A DNA stretch of 64,000 nt from NCBI GenBank assembly GCA_963556195.1, contig CAUVYP010001198.1, forward strand, positions 1 to 64,000, given 5' to 3'. Source of the stretch: Sepiola atlantica. Taxonomy: Eukaryota > Mollusca > Cephalopoda > Sepiida > Sepiolidae. The position numbers were made by a program, and so were the translations under genes. Below are positions 28,070-42,017 of this stretch, in pieces. How positions within the stretch are numbered: position 1 is the stretch's first letter; every line of letters begins with the position of its first letter. The notes under the pieces are model-generated. The model did no database searches. It saw nothing but the letters and a program-made list of their open reading frames with translations, and was not told where the DNA came from.

Positions 28070-31000
28070 TTAGCGCGTTTTAAAGTTGATATCGCTTTTG
28101 TTAATAACTTCCACATTTATTCCAATTGTGCCACGAAACTTTGCAGACAGTCGCGGAGACATGTTTTCCACTGAAGTACCAACTTCCAGAAGTGCAGCTT
28201 TTGTAGAGCCGGAGATATGTCGATACAAACTGAATACGCAAAACATGAACAAAATTTAGCGCGTTTTAAAGTTGATATCGCTTTTGTTAATAACTTCCAC
28301 ATTTATTCGAATTGTGCCACGAAACTTTGCAGACAGTCGCGAAGACAGATTTACTACTGAGGTACCAAGTTTCAGAAGTGCAGCTCTTGTACTGCCGGAG
28401 ATATGTCGATACAAACTGAATACGCAAAACATCAACAAAATTTAGCGCGTTTTAAAGTGGATATCGCTTTTGTTAATAACTTCCACATTTATTCGAATTG
28501 TGCCACGAAACTTTGCAGACAGTCGCGGAGACAGATTTTCTACTGCAGTACAAAGATTCAGAAGTGCAGCTCTTGTACTGCCGGAGATATGTCGATACAA
28601 ACTGAATACGCAAAACATCAACAAAATTAAGCGCGTTTTAAAGTTGATATCGCTTTTGTAAATAACTTCCACATTTATTCGAATTGTGCCACGAAACTTT
28701 GCAGACAGTCGCGGATAGACGTTTTCTACTGAAGTACCAAGTTTCAGAAGTGCAGCTCTTGTACTGCCGGAGATATGTCGATACAAACTGAATACGCAAA
28801 ACATCAACAAAATTTAGCGCGTTTTAAAGTTGATATCGCTTTTGTTAATAACTTCCACATTTATTCGAATTGTGCCACGAAACTTTGCAGACAGTCGCGG
28901 AGAACTGTTTTCCACTGAAGTACCAAGTTTCAGAAGTGCAGCTATTGTACGGCCGGAGATATGTCGATACAAATTGAATACGCAAAACATCAACAAAATT
29001 TAGCGCGTTTTAAAGTTGATATCGCTTTTGTTAATAACTTCCACATTTATTCGAATTGTGCCACGAAACTTTGCAGACAGTCGCGGAGACATGTTTTCCA
29101 CTGAAGTACCAAGTTTCAAAAGTGCAGCTATTGTACTGCCTGAGATATGTCGATACAAACTGAATACGCAAAACATCAACAAAATTTAGCGCGTTTTAAA
29201 GTTGATATCGCTTTTGTTAATAACTTCCACATTTATTCGAATTGTACCACGAAACTTTGCAGACAGTCGCGGATAGGCCTTTTCTACTGAAGTACCAAGT
29301 CTCAGAAGTGCAGCTCTTGTACTGCCGGAGATATGTCGATACAAACTGAATACGCAAAACATCAACAAAATTTAGCGCGTTTTAAAGTTGATATCGCTTT
29401 TGTTTATAACTTCCACATTTATTCGAATTGTGCAACGAAACTTTGCAGACAGTCGCGGAGACATATTTCCTACTGAAGTACCAAGTTTCAGAAGTGCAGC
29501 TCTTGTACTGCCGGAGATATGTCGATACAAACTGAATACGCAAAACATCAACAAAATTTAGCGCGTTTTAAAGTTGATATCGCTTTTGTTAATAGCTTCC
29601 ACATTTATTCGAATCGTACCACGAAACTTTGCAGACAGTCGCGGATAGGCCTTTTCAACTGAAGTACCAAGTTTCAGAAGTGCAGCTCTTGTACTGCCGG
29701 AGATATGTCGATACAAACTGAATACGCAAAACATGAACAAAATTTTGCGCGTTTTAAAGTTGATATCGCTTTTGTTAATAACTTCTACATTTATTCGAAT
29801 TGTCCCACGAAACTTTGCAGACAATCGCGGAGACAGATTTACTACTGAGGTACCAAGTTTCAGAAGTGCAGCTCTTGTACTGCCGGAGATATGTCGATAC
29901 AAACTGAATACGCAAAACATCAACAAAATTGAGCGCGTTTTAAAGTTCATATCGCTTTTGTTAATAACTTCCACATTTATTCGAATTGTGCCACGAAACT
30001 TTGCAGACAGTCGCGAAGAACAGGTTTCCACTGAAGTACCAAGTTTCAGAAGTGCAGCTCTTGTACTGCCGGAGATATGTCGATACAAACTGAATACGCA
30101 AAACATCAACAAAATTTAGCGCGTTTTAAAGTTGATATCGCTTTTGTTTATAACTTCCACATTTATTCGAATTGTGCCACGAAACTTTGCAGACAGTCGC
30201 GGAGACATATTTCCTACTGAAGTACCAAGTTTCAGAAGTGCAGCTCTTGTACTGCCGGAGATATGTCGATATAAACTGAATACACAAAACATCAACAAAA
30301 TTTAGCGCGTTTTAAAGTTGATATCGCTTTTGTTAATAACTTCCACATTTATTCGAATTGTGCCACGAAACTTTGCAGACAGTCGCGGAGACATATTTAT
30401 TACTGAAGTACCAAGTTTCAGAAGTGCAGCTCTTGTACTGCCGGAGATATGTCGATACAAACTGAATACGCAAAACATCAACACAATTTAGCGCGTTTTA
30501 CAGTTGATATCGCTTTTGTTTATAACTTCCCCATTTATTCGAATTGTGCCACGAAACTTTGCAGACAGTCGCGGAGACATGTTTTCTACTGAAGTACCAA
30601 GTTTCAGAAGTGCAGCTCGTGTACTGCCGGAGATATGTCGATACAAACTGAATACGTAAAACATCAACAAAATTTAGCGCGTTTTAAAGTTGATATCGCT
30701 TTTGTTAATAGCTTCCACATTTATTCGAATCGTACCACGAAACTTTGCAGACAGTCGCGGATAGGCCTTTTAAACTGAAGTACCAAGTTTCAGAAGTGCA
30801 GCTCTTGTACTGCCGGAGATATGTCGATACAAACTGAATACGCAAAACATCAACAAAATTTTGCGCGTTTTAAAGTTGATATCGCTTTTGTTAATAACTT
30901 CTACATTTATTCGAATTGTCCAACGAAACTTTGCAGACAGTCGCGGAGACAGATTTACTACTGAGGTACAAAGTTTCAGAAGTGCAGCTCTTGTACTGCC

Positions 31001-34000
31001 GGAGATATGTCGATACAAACTGAATACGCAAAACATCAACAAAATTTAGCGCGTTTTAAAGTTCATATCGCTTTTGTTAATAACTTCCACATTTATTCGA
31101 ATTGTGCCACGAAACTTTGCAGACAGTCGCGAAGAACTGGTTTCCACTGAAGTACCAAGTTTCAGAAGTGCAGCTTTTGTACTGCCGGAGATATGTCGAT
31201 ACAAACTGAATACGCAAAACATCAACAAAATTTAGCGCGTTTTAAAGTTGATATCGCTTTTGTTTATAACTTCCACATTTATTCGAATTGTGCCACGAAA
31301 CTTTGCAGACAGTCGCGGAGACATATTTCCTACTGAAGTACCAAGTTTCAGAAGTGCAGCTCTTGTACTGCCGGAGATATGTCGATAAAAACTGAATACG
31401 CAAAACATCAACACAATTTAGCGCGTTTTAAAGTTGATATCGCTTTTGTTAATAACTTCAATATTTATTCGGATTGTGCCACGAAACTTTGTAGACAGTC
31501 GCGGAGACTGATTTTCTACTGAAGTACCAAGTTTCAGAAGTGCAGCTCTTGTACTGCCGGAGATATGTCGATACAAACTGAATACGCAAAACATCAACAA
31601 AATTTAGCGCGTTTTAAAGTTGATATCGCTTTTGTTTATAACTTCCACATTTATTCGAATTGTGCCACGAAACTTTGCAGACAGTCGCGGAGACATGTTT
31701 TCTACTGAAGTACCAAGTTTCAGAAGTGAAGCTCTTGTACTGCCGGAGATATGTCGATACAAACTGAATACGCAAAACATCAACAAAATTTAGCGCGTTT
31801 TAAAGTTGATATCGCTTTTGTTAATAACTTCCACATTTATTCGAATTGTGCCACGAAACTTTGCAAACAGTCGCGGATAGGCCTCTTCAACTGAAGTACC
31901 AAGTTTCAGAAGTGCAGCTCTTGTACTGCCGGAGATATGTCGATACAAACTGAACACGCAAAACATCAACAAAATTTAGCGCGTTTTAAAGTTGATATCG
32001 CTTTTGTTTATAACTTCCACATTTATTCGAATTGTGCCACGAAACTTTGCAGACAGTCGCGGAGACATATTTCCTACTGAAGTACCAAGTTTCAGAAGTG
32101 CAGCTCTTGTACTGCCGGAGATATGTCGATACAAACTGAATACGCAAAACATCAACAAAATTTAGCGCGTTTTAAAGTTGATATCGCTTTTGTTAATAAC
32201 TTCCACATTTATTCCAATTGTGCCACGAAACTTTGCAGACAGTCGCGGAGACATGTTTTCCACTGAAGTACCAACTTCCAGAAGTGCAGCTTTTGTAGAG
32301 CCGGAGATATGTCGATACAAACTGAATACGCAAAACATGAACAAAATTTAGCGCGTTTTAAAGTTGATATCGCTTTTGTTAATAACTTCCACATTTATTC
32401 GAATTGTGCCACGAAACTTTGCAGACAGTCGCGAAGACAGATTTACTACTGAGGTACCAAGTTTCAGAAGTGCAGCTCTTGTACTGCCGGAGATATGTCG
32501 ATACAAACTGAATACGCAAAACATCAACAAAATTTAGCGCGTTTTAAAGTGGATATCGCTTTTGTTAATAACTTCCACATTTATTCGAATTGTGCCACGA
32601 AACTTTGCAGACAGTCGCGGAGACAGATTTTCTACTGCAGTACAAAGATTCAGAAGTGCAGCTCTTGTACTGCCGGAGATATGTCGATACAAACTGAATA
32701 CGCAAAACATCAACAAAATTAAGCGCGTTTTAAAGTTGATATCGCTTTTGTAAATAACTTCCACATTTATTCGAATTGTGCCACGAAACTTTGCAGACAG
32801 TCGCGGATAGACGTTTTCTACTGAAGTACCAAGTTTCAGAAGTGCAGCTCTTGTACTGCCGGAGATATGTCGATACAAACTGAATACGCAAAACATCAAC
32901 AAAATTTAGCGCGTTTTAAAGTTGATATCGCTTTTGTTAATAACTTCCACATTTATTCGAATTGTGCCACGAAACTTTGCAGACAGTCGCGGAGAACTGT
33001 TTTCCACTGAAGTACCAAGTTTCAGAAGTGCAGCTATTGTACGGCCGGAGATATGTCGATACAAATTGAATACGCAAAACATCAACAAAATTTAGCGCGT
33101 TTTAAAGTTGATATCGCTTTTGTTAATAACTTCCACATTTATTCGAATTGTGCCACGAAACTTTGCAGACAGTCGCGGAGACATGTTTTCCACTGAAGTA
33201 CCAAGTTTCAAAAGTGCAGCTATTGTACTGCCTGAGATATGTCGATACAAACTGAATACGCAAAACATCAACAAAATTTAGCGCGTTTTAAAGTTGATAT
33301 CGCTTTTGTTAATAACTTCCACATTTATTCGAATTGTACCACGAAACTTTGCAGACAGTCGCGGATAGGCCTTTTCTACTGAAGTACCAAGTCTCAGAAG
33401 TGCAGCTCTTGTACTGCCGGAGATATGTCGATACAAACTGAATACGCAAAACATCAACAAAATTTAGCGCGTTTTAAAGTTGATATCGCTTTTGTTTATA
33501 ACTTCCACATTTATTCGAATTGTGCAACGAAACTTTGCAGACAGTCGCGGAGACATATTTCCTACTGAAGTACCAAGTTTCAGAAGTGCAGCTCTTGTAC
33601 TGCCGGAGATATGTCGATACAAACTGAATACGCAAAACATCAACAAAATTTAGCGCGTTTTAAAGTTGATATCGCTTTTGTTAATAGCTTCCACATTTAT
33701 TCGAATCGTACCACGAAACTTTGCAGACAGTCGCGGATAGGCCTTTTCAACTGAAGTACCAAGTTTCAGAAGTGCAGCTCTTGTACTGCCGGAGATATGT
33801 CGATACAAACTGAATACGCAAAACATGAACAAAATTTTGCGCGTTTTAAAGTTGATATCGCTTTTGTTAATAACTTCTACATTTATTCGAATTGTCCCAC
33901 GAAACTTTGCAGACAATCGCGGAGACAGATTTACTACTGAGGTACCAAGTTTCAGAAGTGCAGCTCTTGTACTGCCGGAGATATGTCGATACAAACTGAA

Positions 34001-34593
34001 TACGCAAAACATCAACAAAATTGAGCGCGTTTTAAAGTTCATATCGCTTTTGTTAATAACTTCCACATTTATTCGAATTGTGCCACGAAACTTTGCAGAC
34101 AGTCGCGAAGAACAGGTTTCCACTGAAGTACCAAGTTTCAGAAGTGCAGCTCTTGTACTGCCGGAGATATGTCGATACAAACTGAATACGCAAAACATCA
34201 ACAAAATTTAGCGCGTTTTAAAGTTGATATCGCTTTTGTTTATAACTTCCACATTTATTCGAATTGTGCCACGAAACTTTGCAGACAGTCGCGGAGACAT
34301 ATTTCCTACTGAAGTACCAAGTTTCAGAAGTGCAGCTCTTGTACTGCCGGAGATATGTCGATATAAACTGAATACACAAAACATCAACAAAATTTAGCGC
34401 GTTTTAAAGTTGATATCGCTTTTGTTAATAACTTCCACATTTATTCGAATTGTGCCACGAAACTTTGCAGACAGTCGCGGAGACATATTTATTACTGAAG
34501 TACCAAGTTTCAGAAGTGCAGCTCTTGTACTGCCGGAGATATGTCGATACAAACTGAATACGCAAAACATCAACACAATTTAGCGCGTTTTAC
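26410..34593. repeat. Twenty-two-monomer, 4,092-bp segment in near-perfect tandem duplicate
   Basis: Copy 1 runs from about 26410 to 30501 and copy 2 from about 30502 to 34593. Private markers occur in both at an offset of exactly 4,092 bp: TTATTCCAATTG (28119/32211), ACGGCCGGAG (near 28949/33041), AAGTCTCAGAAG (near 29297/33389), GACAATCGCGG (near 29819/33911), ATTGAGCGCG (near 29929/34021), GAACAGGTTTCC (near 30017/34109) and CATATTTATTACTG (near 30393/34485). One clear substitution is GAGGTACCAAG (near 26873) versus GAGGTACAAAG (near 30965). The order is h-p-q-r-i-l-m-n-i-a-b-c-d-e-f-g-i-p-q-r-i-j. No length difference separates the copies. Confidence 0.95.
30488..30673. repeat. Chimeric monomer at the 22-mer crossover junction
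   Basis: The first 14 bases (CACAATTTAGCGCG then TTTTACAG) match the unit at 34580, the right-hand flank of the duplication. From TATAACTTCCCC at 30521 onward it matches the unit at 26396, the left-hand flank. The exchange must lie in the identical stretch 30502-30520 (AGTTGATATCGCTTTTGTT), a 19-bp interval. This is what one out-of-register crossover between sister arrays would leave. Confidence 0.9.
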
Positions 34594-37439
34594 AGTTGAT
34601 ATCGCTTTTGTTAATAACTTCAATATTTATTCGGATTGTGCCACGAAACTTTGTAGACAGTCGCGGAGACTGATTTTCTACTGAAGTACCAAGTTTCAGA
34701 AGTGCAGCTCGTGTACTGCCGGAGATATGTCGATACAAACTGAATACGCAAAACATCAACAAAATTTAGCGCGTTTTAAAGTTGATATCGCTTTTGTTTA
34801 TAACTTCCACATTTATTCGAATTGTGCCACGAAACATTGCAGACAGTCGCGGAGACAGATTTTCTACTGAAGTACCAAGTTTCAGAAGTGCAGCTCTTGT
34901 ACTGCCGGAGATATGTCGATATAAACTGAATACGCAAAACATCAACAAAATTTAGCGCGTTTTAAAGTTGATATCGCTTTTGTTAATAACTTCCACATTT
35001 ATTCGAATTGTGCCACGAAACTTTGCAGACAGTCGCGGAGACATGTTTTCTACTGAAGTACCAACTTCCAGAAGTGCAGCTTTTTTAGAGCCGGAGATAT
35101 GTCGATACAAACTGAATACGCAAAACATGAACAAAATTTAGCGCGTTTTAAAGTTGATATCGCTTTTGTTAATAACTTCCACATTTATTCGAATTGTGCC
35201 ACGAAACTTTGCAGACAGTCGCGGAGACAGATTTACTACTGAGGTACCAAGTTTCAGAAGTGCAGCTCTTGTACTGCCGGAGATATGTCGATACAAACTG
35301 AATACGCAAAACATCAACAAAATTTAGCGCGTTTTAAAGTGGATATCGCTTTTGTTAATAACTTCCACATTTATTCGAATTGTGCCACGAAACTTTGCAA
35401 ACAGTCGCGGAGACAGATTTTCTACTGCAGTACAAAGATTCAGAAGTGCAGCTCTTGTACTGCCGGAGATATGTCGATACAAACTGAATACGCAAAACAT
35501 CAACAAAATTTAGCGCGTTTTAAAGTTGATATCGCTTTTGTTAATAACTTCCACATTTATTCGACTTGTGCCACGAAACTTTGCAGACAGTCGCGGAGAA
35601 CTGTTTTCCACTGAAGTACCAAGTTTCAGAAGTGCAGCTATTTTACTGCCGGAGATATGTCGATACAAATTGAATACGCAAAACATGAACAAAATTTCGC
35701 GCGTTTTAAAGTTGATATCGCTTTTGTCAATAACTTCCACATTTATTCGAATTGTGCCACGAAACTTTGCAGACAGTCGCGGAGAACTGTTTTCCACTGA
35801 AGTACCAAGTTTCAGAAGTGCAGCTCTTGTACTGCCGGAGATATGTCGATACAAATTGAATACGCAAAACATCAACAAAATTTAGCGCGTTTTAAAGTTG
35901 ATATCGCTTTTGTTTATAACTTCCACATTTATTCGAATTGTACCAGGAAACTTTGCAGACAGTCGCGGATAGGCCTTTTCTACTGAAGTACCAAGTTTCA
36001 GAAGTGCAGCTCTTGTACTGCCGGAGATATGTCGATACAAACTGAATACGCAAAACATCAACAAAATTTAGCGCGTTTTAAAGTTGATATCGCTTTTGTT
36101 TATAACTTCCACATTTATTCGAATTGTGCTACGAAACTTTGCAGACAGTCGCGGAGACATGTTTTCTACTTAAGTACCAAGTTCCAGAAGTGCATCTTTT
36201 GTACTGCCGGAGATATGTCGATACAAACTGAATACGCAAAACATCAACAAAATTTAGCGCGTTTTAAAGTTGATATCGCTTTTGTTAATAACTTCCACAT
36301 TTATTCGAATTGTGCCACGAAACTTTGCAGACAGTCGCGGAGACATATTTCCTACTGAAGTACCAAGTTTCAGAAGTGCAGCTGTTGTAGAGCCGGAGAT
36401 ATGTCGATACAAACTGAATACGCAAACATGAACAAAATTTAGCGCGTTTTAAAGTTGATATCGCTTTTGTTAATAACTTCCACATTTATTCGAATTGTGC
36501 CACGAAACTTTGCAGACAGTCGCGAAGACAGATTTACTACTGAGGTACAAAGTTTCAGAAGTGCAGCTCTTGTACTGCCGGAGATATGTCGATACAAACT
36601 GAATACGCAAAACATCAACAAAATTTAGCGCGTTTTAAAGTTGATATCGCTTTTGTTAATAACTTCCACATTTATTCGAATTGTGCCACGAAACTTTGCA
36701 GACAGTCGCGGATAGACGTTTCCTACTGAAGTACCAAGTTTCAGAAGTGCAGCTCTTGTACTGCCGGAGATATGTCGATACAAACTGAATACGCAAAACA
36801 TCAACAAAATTTAGCGCGTTTTAAAGTTGATATCGCTTTTGTTAATAACTTCCACATTTATTCGAATTGTGCCACGAAACTTTGCTGACAGTCGCGGAGA
36901 ACTGTTTTCCACTGAAGTACCAAGTTTCAGAAGTGCAGCTATTGTACTGCCGGAGATATGTCGATACAAATTGAATACGCAAAACATCAACAAAATTTAG
37001 CGCGTTTTAAAGTTGATATCGCTTTTGTTAATAACTTCCACATTTATTCGAATTGTGCAACGAAACTTTGCAGACAGTCGCGGAGACATGTTTTCCACTG
37101 AAGTACCAAGTTTCAAAAGTGCAGCTTTTGTACTGCCTGAGATATGTCGATACAAACTGAATACGCAAAACATCAACAAAATTTAGCGCGTTTTAAAGTT
37201 GATATCGCTTTTGTTTATAACTTCCACATTTATTCGAATTGTACCACGAAACTTTGCAGACAGTCGCGGATAGGCCTTTTCTACTGAAGTACCAAGTTTC
37301 AGAAGTGCAGCTCTTGTACTGCCGGAGATATGTCGATACAAACTGAATACGCAAAACATCAACAAAATTTAGCGCGTTTTAAAGTTGATATCGCTTTTGT
37401 TTATAACTTCCACATTTATTCGAATTGTGCCACGAAACT
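34594..37439. repeat. Mixed block with a duplicated class e monomer
   Basis: Units here are o (34766), a (34952, TTTTTTAGAGCC), b (35138), c (35324), two adjacent GAACTGTTTTCC units (35510-35695 and 35696-35881), a GATAGGCC unit (35882), h (36068, ATGTTTTCTACTTAAG), i with a class-a-like GCTGTTGTAGAGCC end (36254, 185 bp), b (36439), d (36625), e (36811, TTTGCTGACAG), f (36997) and g (37183). The adjacent pair is a local one-monomer duplication, since class e is otherwise single. No longer period is visible inside this block. Confidence 0.8.
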
Positions 37440-40400
37440 TTGCAGACAGTCGCGGAGACATGTTTGCAACTGGAGTACCAAGTTTCAGAAGTGCAGCTCT
37501 TGTACTGCCGGAGATATGTCGATACAAACTGAATACGCAAAACATCAACAAAATTTAGCGCGTTTTAAAGTTGATATCGCTTTTGTTAATAACTTCCACA
37601 TTTATTCGAATTGTGCCACGAAACTTTGCAGACAGTCGCGGAGACATATTGTCTACTGAAGTACCAAGTTTCAGAAGTGCAGCTCTTGTACTGCCGGAGA
37701 TATGTCGATACAAACTGAATACGCAAAACATCAACAAAATTTAGCGCGTTTTAAAGTTGGTATCGCTTTTGTTAATAACTTCCACATTTATTCGAATTGT
37801 GCCACGAAACTTTGCAGACAGTCGCGGATAGGCCTTTTCTACTGAAGTACCAAGTTTCAGAAGTGCAGCTCTTGTACTGCCGGAGATATGTCGATACAAA
37901 CTGAATACGCAAAACATCAACACAATTTAGCGCGTTTTAAAGTTGATATCGCTTTTGTTCATAACTTCAATATTTATTCGGATTGTGCCACGAAACTTTG
38001 TAGACAGTCGCGGAGACTGATTTTCTACTGAAGTACCAAGTTTCAGAAGTGCAGCTCTTGTACTGCCGGAGATATGTCGATACAAATTGAATACGCAAAA
38101 CATCAACAAAATTTAGCGCGTTTTAAAGTTGATATCGCTTTTGTTAATAACTTCCACATTTATTCGAATTGTGCCACGAAACTTTGCAGACAGTCGCGGA
38201 TAGACGTTTTCTACTGAAGTACCAAGTTTCAGAAGTGCAGCTATTGTACTGCCGGAGATATCTCGATACAAATTGAATACGCAAAACATCAACAAAATTT
38301 AGCGCGTTTTAAAGTTGATATCGCTTTTGTTAATAACTTCCACATTTATTCGAATTGTGCCACGAAACTTTGCAGACAGTCGCGGAGACATGTTTTCCAC
38401 TGAAGTACCAAGTTTCAGAAGTGCAGCTTTTGTACTGCCTGAGATATGTCGATACAAACTGAATACGCAAAACATCAACAAAATTTAGCGCGTTTTAAAG
38501 TTGATATCGCTTTTGTTTATAACTTCCACATTTATTCGAATTGTACCACGAAACTTTGCAGACAGTCGCGGATAGGCCTTTTCTACTGAAGTACCAAGTT
38601 TCAGAAGTGCAGCTCTTGTACTGCCGGAGATATGTCGATACAAACTGAATACGCAAAACATCAACAAAATTTAGCGCGTTTTAAAGTTGATATCGCTTTT
38701 GTTTATAACTTCCACATTTATTCGAATTGTGCCACGAAACTTTGCAGACAGTCGCGGAGACATGTTTTCAACTGAAGTACCAAGTTTCAGAAGTGCAGCT
38801 CTTGTACTGCCGGAGATATGTCGATACAAACTGAATACGCAAAACATCAACAAAATTTAGCGCGTTTTAAAGTTGATATCGCTTTTGTTAATAACTTCCA
38901 CATTTATTCGAATTGTGCCACGAAACTTTGCAGACAGTCGCGGATAGGCCTTTTCTACTGAAGTACCAAGTTTCAGAAGTGCAGCTCTTGTACTGCCGGA
39001 GATATGTCGATACAAACTGAATACGCAAAACATCAACACAATTTAGCGCGTTTTAAAGTTGATATCGCTTTTGTTCATAACTTCAATATTTATTCGGATT
39101 GTGCCACGAAACTTTGTAGACAGTCGCGGATGCTGATTTCTACTGAAGTACCAAGTTTCAGAAGTGCAGCTCTTGTACTGCCGGAGATATGTCGATACAA
39201 ACTGAATACGCAAAACATCAACAAAATTTAGCGCGTTTTAAAGTTGATATCGCTTTTGTTTATAACTTCCACATTTATTCGAATTGTGCCACGAAACTTT
39301 GCAGACAGTCGCGGAGACATGTTTTCTACTGAAGTACCAAGTTTCAGAAGTGAAGCTCTTGTACTGCCGGAGATATGTCGATACAAACTGAATACGCAAA
39401 ACATCAACAAAATTTAGCGCGTTTTAAAGTTGATATCGCTTTTGTTAATAACTTCCACATTTATTCGAATTGTACGACGAAACTTTGCAAACAGTCGCGG
39501 ATAGGCCTCTTCAACTGAAGTACCAAGTTTCAGAAGTGCAGCTCTTGTACTGCCGGAGATATGTCGATACAAACTGAACACGCAAAACATCAACAAAATT
39601 TAGCGCGTTTTAAAGTTGATATCGCTTTTGTTTATAACTTCAACATTTATTCGAATTGTGCCACGAAACTTTGCAGACAGTCGCGGAGACATGTTTGCAA
39701 CTGAAGTACCAAGTTTCAGAAGTGCAGCTCTTGTACTGCCGGAGATATGTCGATACAAACTGAATACGCAAAACATCAACAAAATTTAGCGCGTTTTAAA
39801 GTTGATATCGCTTTTGTTAATAACTTCCACATTTATTCGAATTGTGCCACGAAACTTTGCAGACAGTCGCGGAGACATATTGTCTACTGAAGTACCAAGT
39901 TTCAGAAGTGCAGCTCTTGTACTGCCGGAGATATGTCGATACAAACTGAATACGCAAAACATCAACAAAATTTAGCGCGTTTTAAAGTTGGTATCGCTTT
40001 TGTTAATAACTTCCACATTTATTCGAATTGTGCCACGAAACTTTGCAGACAGTCGCGGATAGGCCTTTTCTACTGAAGTACCAAGTTTCAGAAGTGCAGC
40101 TCTTGTACTGCCGGAGATATGTCGATACAAACTGAATACGCAAAACATCAACACAATTTAGCGCGTTTTAAAGTTGATATCGCTTTTGTTCATAACTTCA
40201 ATATTTATTCGGATTGTGCCACGAAACTTTGTAGACAGTCGCGGAGACTGATTTTCTACTGAAGTACCAAGTTTCAGAAGTGCAGCTCTTGTACTGCCGG
40301 AGATATGTCGATACAAATTGAATACGCAAAACATCAACAAAATTTAGCGCGTTTTAAAGTTGATATCGCTTTTGTTAATAACTTCCACATTTATTCGAAT

Positions 40401-41912
40401 TGTGCCACGAAACTTTGCAGACAGTCGCGGATAGACGTTTTCTACTGAAGTACCAAGTTTCAGAAGTGCAGCTATTGTACTGCCGGAGATATCTCGATAC
40501 AAATTGAATACGCAAAACATCAACAAAATTTAGCGCGTTTTAAAGTTGATATCGCTTTTGTTAATAACTTCCACATTTATTCGAATTGTGCCACGAAACT
40601 TTGCAGACAGTCGCGGAGACATGTTTTCCACTGAAGTACCAAGTTTCAGAAGTGCAGCTTTTGTACTGCCTGAGATATGTCGATACAAACTGAATACGCA
40701 AAACATCAACAAAATTTAGCGCGTTTTAAAGTTGATATCGCTTTTGTTTATAACTTCCACATTTATTCGAATTGTACCACGAAACTTTGCAGACAGTCGC
40801 GGATAGGCCTTTTCTACTGAAGTACCAAGTTTCAGAAGTGCAGCTCTTGTACTGCCGGAGATATGTCGATACAAACTGAATACGCAAAACATCAACAAAA
40901 TTTAGCGCGTTTTAAAGTTGATATCGCTTTTGTTTATAACTTCCACATTTATTCGAATTGTGCCACGAAACTTTGCAGACAGTCGCGGAGACATGTTTTC
41001 AACTGAAGTACCAAGTTTCAGAAGTGCAGCTCTTGTACTGCCGGAGATATGTCGATACAAACTGAATACGCAAAACATCAACAAAATTTAGCGCGTTTTA
41101 AAGTTGATATCGCTTTTGTTAATAACTTCCACATTTATTCGAATTGTGCCACGAAACTTTGCAGACAGTCGCGGATAGGCCTTTTCTACTGAAGTACCAA
41201 GTTTCAGAAGTGCAGCTCTTGTACTGCCGGAGATATGTCGATACAAACTGAATACGCAAAACATCAACACAATTTAGCGCGTTTTAAAGTTGATATCGCT
41301 TTTGTTCATAACTTCAATATTTATTCGGATTGTGCCACGAAACTTTGTAGACAGTCGCGGATGCTGATTTTCTACTGAAGTACCAAGTTTCAGAAGTGCA
41401 GCTCTTGTACTGCCGGAGATATGTCGATACAAACTGAATACGCAAAACATCAACAAAATTTAGCGCGTTTTAAAGTTGATATCGCTTTTGTTTATAACTT
41501 CCACATTTATTCGAATTGTGCCACGAAACTTTGCAGACAGTCGCGGAGACATGTTTTCTACTGAAGTACCAAGTTTCAGAAGTGAAGCTCTTGTACTGCC
41601 GGAGATATGTCGATACAAACTGAATACGCAAAACATCAACAAAATTTAGCGCGTTTTAAAGTTGATATCGCTTTTGTTAATAACTTCCACATTTATTCGA
41701 ATTGTACGACGAAACTTTGCAAACAGTCGCGGATAGGCCTCTTCAACTGAAGTACCAAGTTTCAGAAGTGCAGCTCTTGTACTGCCGGAGATATGTCGAT
41801 ACAAACTGAACACGCAAAACATCAACAAAATTTAGCGCGTTTTAAAGTTGATATCGCTTTTGTTTATAACTTCAACATTTATTCGAATTGTGCCACGAAA
41901 CTTTGCAGACAG
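37440..41912. repeat. Twelve-monomer higher-order repeat, two tandem copies
   Basis: About 37440-39670 repeats at 39671-41912 (offset 2,231, then 2,232 after a one-base difference). Shared markers are CATGTTTGCAACTG, CATATTGTC, GTTGGTATCG, TTCATAACTTCAATATT, a GATAGACG unit with GAGATATCTCGATAC (near 38259 and 40490), class f, two GATAGGCC units, GGATGCTGATT, AGTGAAGCTC and TTGTACGACGAAAC. The copies differ in a T run: GATGCTGATTTCTAC (unit 39043, 185 bp) versus GATGCTGATTTTCTAC (unit 41274), and at CAACTGGAG (near 37468) versus CAACTGAAG. Confidence 0.92.
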
Positions 41913-42017
41913 TCGCGGAGACAGATTTTCTACTGAAGTACCAAGTTTCAGAAGTGCAGCTCTTGTACTGCCGGAGATATGTCGATATAAACTGAATACG
42001 CAAAACATCAACAAAAT

